From Pampus argenteus (Eukaryota; Chordata; Actinopteri; Scombriformes; Stromateidae), in NCBI GenBank assembly GCA_036937835.1, contig CM072866.1, positions 18,308,001 through 18,372,000 on the forward strand: a stretch of 64,000 nt of DNA, read 5' to 3'. Below, in pieces: positions 61,201 to 64,000 of the stretch. The position numbers and the translations under genes were made by a program. Under the pieces are notes generated by a model. That model searched no databases and had not been told where the DNA came from. It worked only from the letters and a program-made list of their open reading frames with translations. Within the stretch, counting starts at the first letter, position 1, and each line of letters starts with the position of its first letter.

Positions 61201-63454
61201 TTTTATGTTTTTTATATTAGTGCACAATTTATTATAATGAGGCCGTATTCGGACAAACCGTGGTGCATACAGCTGTGTTAATATAAATACAATTACATCT
61301 CAACGGCTGTCTTTATCAAGTCACAGCATCCATTTTTTTAATTTTTGCACTGCTTCTTATACTGATTTTTGACCCTTACTGACCCTTTAAAAATATTTAT
61401 TAAATCATTATTATAAATTAATATAAGTGTATAAGAAGAAAAAATATAATCCATAGGAAACACTTGATCTGTGAATTGCAGTTGTTTGTGATTGCTCAAC
61501 AGTTAGGGGCGTATAAAATTATGATGTATAATGTTGTTTTGTTGTTTTTTAGTTCTAGTTTAGAAAAAAAAAATAACCACAATATAATAATAACAATATC
61601 TCAATTGTGTCACAGTACGATTCAGCAACAGTTGGTCATCACAGTTCCTCACTGCATTTCATCAACAGAAAAAGCTGGAGAACCTGAAGAGTTTGGACCT
61701 GTTCAACTGTGAAGTGACAAACCTGAACGACTACAGAGAGAGCGTGTTCAAGCTGCTGCCCCAGCTTACCTACCTGGATGGTTATGACATGGAGGACAGG
61801 GAAGCCTCTGACTCTGACGGAGAGGCAGACGGAGACGGTGTAGATGATGAAGACGATGAAGGTAAGATGTCGCTTCCGAACAGGACACTGCTAAATAATA
61901 TGAGACATCCAGTTCAACCACGTCGTGAAACTTTTTTGCTCTGCCTCGTTTTAATATGTAGCATATAATTGTGGTACTTTGGTTTAAGCAAGTTTTCCTT
62001 TTTCGTATTGCAGAGGGAGAGGAAGAGGAGGATGAGGATGGAGAGGAGGAGGACTTTGACGAGGAAGAGGAGGACGAGGAAGACGAAGAGGAGGTAGAAG
62101 GAGAAGAGGACGATGAGGAGGTCAGCGGAGAAGATGAGGTAAAAAAAGAAAAGAAGCTTGCCTGAAGTTGCTCTTGCAAGAAGTCACAATCTACGGTTTC
62201 TGATTATTTTCTAATTTTGTTTACCAAGGAGGAAGAATTTGGTCAGGAAGGAGAAGAGGATGAAGATGAGGATGAAGATGAAGACGGTATGTAACATGCT
62301 ACCTTAACGTGTGTGTGTGTGTCTGTGTCTGTCTGTGTGTGTGTGTGCTCTTAAATAAAGTGCAAAACATTTCTACACAGTACAGAGTTTGATATTTGAC
62401 TTTGTTTATGGTGTTAACGTGAAACCGTGTTGGTATCAATAAGAAGATGAGTTGAGTGCCCATTTATTTTTTTTACATATCCGGATTAATTATCTTTTAT
62501 CTCTTGTTGGTTGTGGTTACTGAGGAAGCTCATTGCTGACATTAAGGGCTTTATCAAGTTACTGCTATAATGATCATGATTACTCAGAAAAACATTTAAT
62601 TAAATCACTTAGAACTAAAACATGTTTTCTGCTCTCTGAAAACGCTTTCAGGTGTTTGTTTTAGTATTTAGTAGTTAGTTTTTCTATTTTTGATGACATC
62701 AACATAAAGCTTCAAATTTAAGTAAAAAGGCTAAATATTTGCTGATTTGATCTGAACTGTTTTTCTTTGGATTTTGTGGATTTTTGAACAATCATTTGAA
62801 AGACACTTGAAGACGTCACATTTGGCATCCTAGAAATTATAACGGGCATTTTCACTGTTTTCTGACACTTTAGGGACTAAACGATTGAGACAGTAATTGG
62901 CAGATTAATCGTTAGTTGCAGTCCCACATCAATTAATCAATCAATCTAGATCTAGATCCTGGTGAGTTTGAATGCACTGGACAAAAGAGGTTGCCAAATG
63001 CATTCAATGTAATGTAAAACATCCGGGGGTCCAGAAATGCTGGTTAAATCCTGAAGAATGTCAATACCGAACATAGTGGCATCAGACACATCTGATACCG
63101 TGTTTATTTTCATCATGTAATCGTATAACATTATAACTTGTAGGGACAGCAAAACATGATCGTGACCATTTCCCCACACTCCCTACGGCCCCGCCAGGAG
63201 ACTTCATGAATGATGCTAAAAGTCTGCAGTCGTTTTTGAGGATAAACGCATGTTTTCCCTAAGACATGTAACACAAAGTCCGGCAGATGTAACATTTCCT
63301 TTCAATTTACTGTCGTGTGTTTAAGATATAAGCTGTGTGGTCATCACACCCTTTTTCCTCTTTGCTCTCAGAAGCAGAAGCTGGCAAAGGTGAGAAGAGA
63401 AAGCGAGACCCAGAGGATGAAGACGACGACGACGACGATGAAGACGACGACTAA
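58270..63454 (+). CDS. anp32b: Acidic leucine-rich nuclear phosphoprotein 32 family member B, complete
   Basis: ANP32B is a nucleus-cytoplasm shuttling histone chaperone and phosphatase-binding acidic protein. Exons: 58270-58323, 60759-60908, 61007-61129, 61669-61861, 62014-62138, 62229-62286, 63372-63454; total 786 nt, 261 residues (human 251). The start MDMKKRIHLELRNRTPSD is conserved. Leucine-rich repeats cover about residues 16-127 (ELVLDNC, LEFLSLINVGL, KLELSDNRISGGLD, HLNLSGNKLKDISTLEPL, SLDLFNCEVTNLNDY), with the capping motif VFKLLPQLTYLDGYD. From about residue 165 the protein is almost entirely Asp/Glu, interrupted by EEFGQEGEE and ending with a basic K-R-K-R signal and a poly-Asp tail. 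The B paralogue call rests on MDMKKRIHLELRNRTP, the LINVGL..VSNLP segment, tail length and linkage to hemgn. Confidence 0.95.
58324..60758 (+). other. anp32b: anp32b intron 1
   Basis: A 2.4 kb first intron with GTGAGT donor and TTTCCAG acceptor. It begins GC-rich, holds several AT-rich and poly-A/T stretches (a T run near 60327-60348), and shows no other gene. Confidence 0.85.
62640..62930. repeat. hAT-like MITE remnant in anp32b intron 6
   Basis: TTTGCTGATTTGATC, AGGGACTAAACGATTGA and CAGATTAATCGTTAGTTGCAGTCC match the internal and terminal parts of the ATTAATC-rich element, degraded on the left. Confidence 0.5.
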
Positions 63455-63945
63455 GAGCAAAACTGAAAACGAGAGCCTACCGAGTTACCCTTCCTCCCCT
63501 ACAAACCCGATCATCCACCCTCCTACAACTCGCACCGCCGTTGTAATCCACGTCTACCCCCCAGTTCTGAGCTCTTTTACGGGGCAAGACTGTACCGGAT
63601 GGGTGGGCCGAGTGGAGCTGCCCCCCCCACCCCCTTTTTTTTCCTCCCCCCCATGAACTGAGAGCCACCCAACACCCTCCACCTCACCTGACCCACGGCC
63701 CCGAGGTTCTCAGGCAGCCCACCACTCAGCATTCCACAATTTCACTGTCGACTCCTCTTTATGTATTCCCGTGTGAGGACTTTGGGACTGGTATCTAGTT
63801 TTGGGTCTGTGCTTTTAATATTTTGTTGAATGAATTATTTTTTGTTGTTGGGTTTATTATTTCTCTTTTTTTTTTTGTCTTTATTATTTTTTTTTCTGTT
63901 CCTTTCATTTTTTTTTCCCAATAAAATTATTGCTGTGCAACCAGC
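63455..63945 (+). other. anp32b: anp32b 3'UTR with poly(A) signal
   Basis: About 470 nt of 3'UTR rich in C and T runs ends at AATAAA (63920-63925), followed by a T/G-rich stretch suited to cleavage-factor binding. Confidence 0.75.
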
Positions 63946-64000
63946 GAGCCATAATTTTTTTTTGTGTGGCCGCCTGTTGCACAAATCAAGGTTGTAGCTA

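Noticed and set aside
61766..62179. Minus-strand poly-Ser frame as a gene
   Set aside because: It is the complement of the Asp/Glu-rich anp32b exons.
1..64000. CRISPR arrays, operons, bacterial mobile elements
   Set aside because: The window is clearly vertebrate nuclear DNA; direct repeats are microsatellites or dispersed transposons.

Overview
The window is nuclear DNA from a ray-finned, most likely percomorph, fish. It has long AT-rich intergenic DNA, many CA/TG and AT microsatellites, vertebrate-type split genes with GT-AG introns, and teleost repeats (Tc1-type transposon, L2-like LINE tails, tRNA-derived SINE, hAT-like MITEs). There are no bacterial or organellar features.

Six protein genes are supported by exon-by-exon reading. 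In order they are: sh3gl2-like endophilin-A (+, 7439-12764, first exon outside the window); foxe1 (+, 34839-35921, intronless); spag5/astrin (-, 37723-47716, 24 coding exons, about 1,662 residues); trmo (-, 49948-52678, 6 exons, 451 residues); hemgn/hemogen (-, 53764-55650, 4 exons, 294 residues); anp32b (+, 58270-63454, 7 exons, 261 residues). All junctions were checked for splice dinucleotides and reading phase, and every model is divisible by three. The foxe1-trmo-hemgn-anp32b order matches human 9q22.33. The spag5 gene between foxe1 and trmo is extra compared with human, where SPAG5 is on chromosome 17.

Layout: 1-7438 is non-coding, probably intron 1 of the endophilin gene. 7439-12764 holds the endophilin exons and about 2.4 kb of 3'UTR follows. 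15.2-34.8 kb is a gene-free interval with transposon relics, likely the regulatory landscape upstream of foxe1. 34.8-63.9 kb is gene dense. The genes share no single pathway: membrane curvature and endocytosis (endophilin), thyroid and craniofacial transcription (foxe1), spindle and kinetochore (astrin), tRNA modification (trmo), erythroid nuclear factor (hemogen), and an acidic LRR histone/phosphatase-binding chaperone (anp32b).

Two observations stand out. In the endophilin gene, four tandem micro-exons (15, 12, 12 and 12 nt), each flanked by its own splice sites and all in the same phase, each add one Ala-Arg-Ser-Pro unit to the linker between the BAR and SH3 domains; the preceding exon ends in the same unit. 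In astrin, one 2,222-nt exon encodes three equally spaced modules (D-V-T-[FW]-K-S-F ... G-G-E-[VI]-E-[IV]-S ... H-P-Y) that I do not recognise from the human protein.
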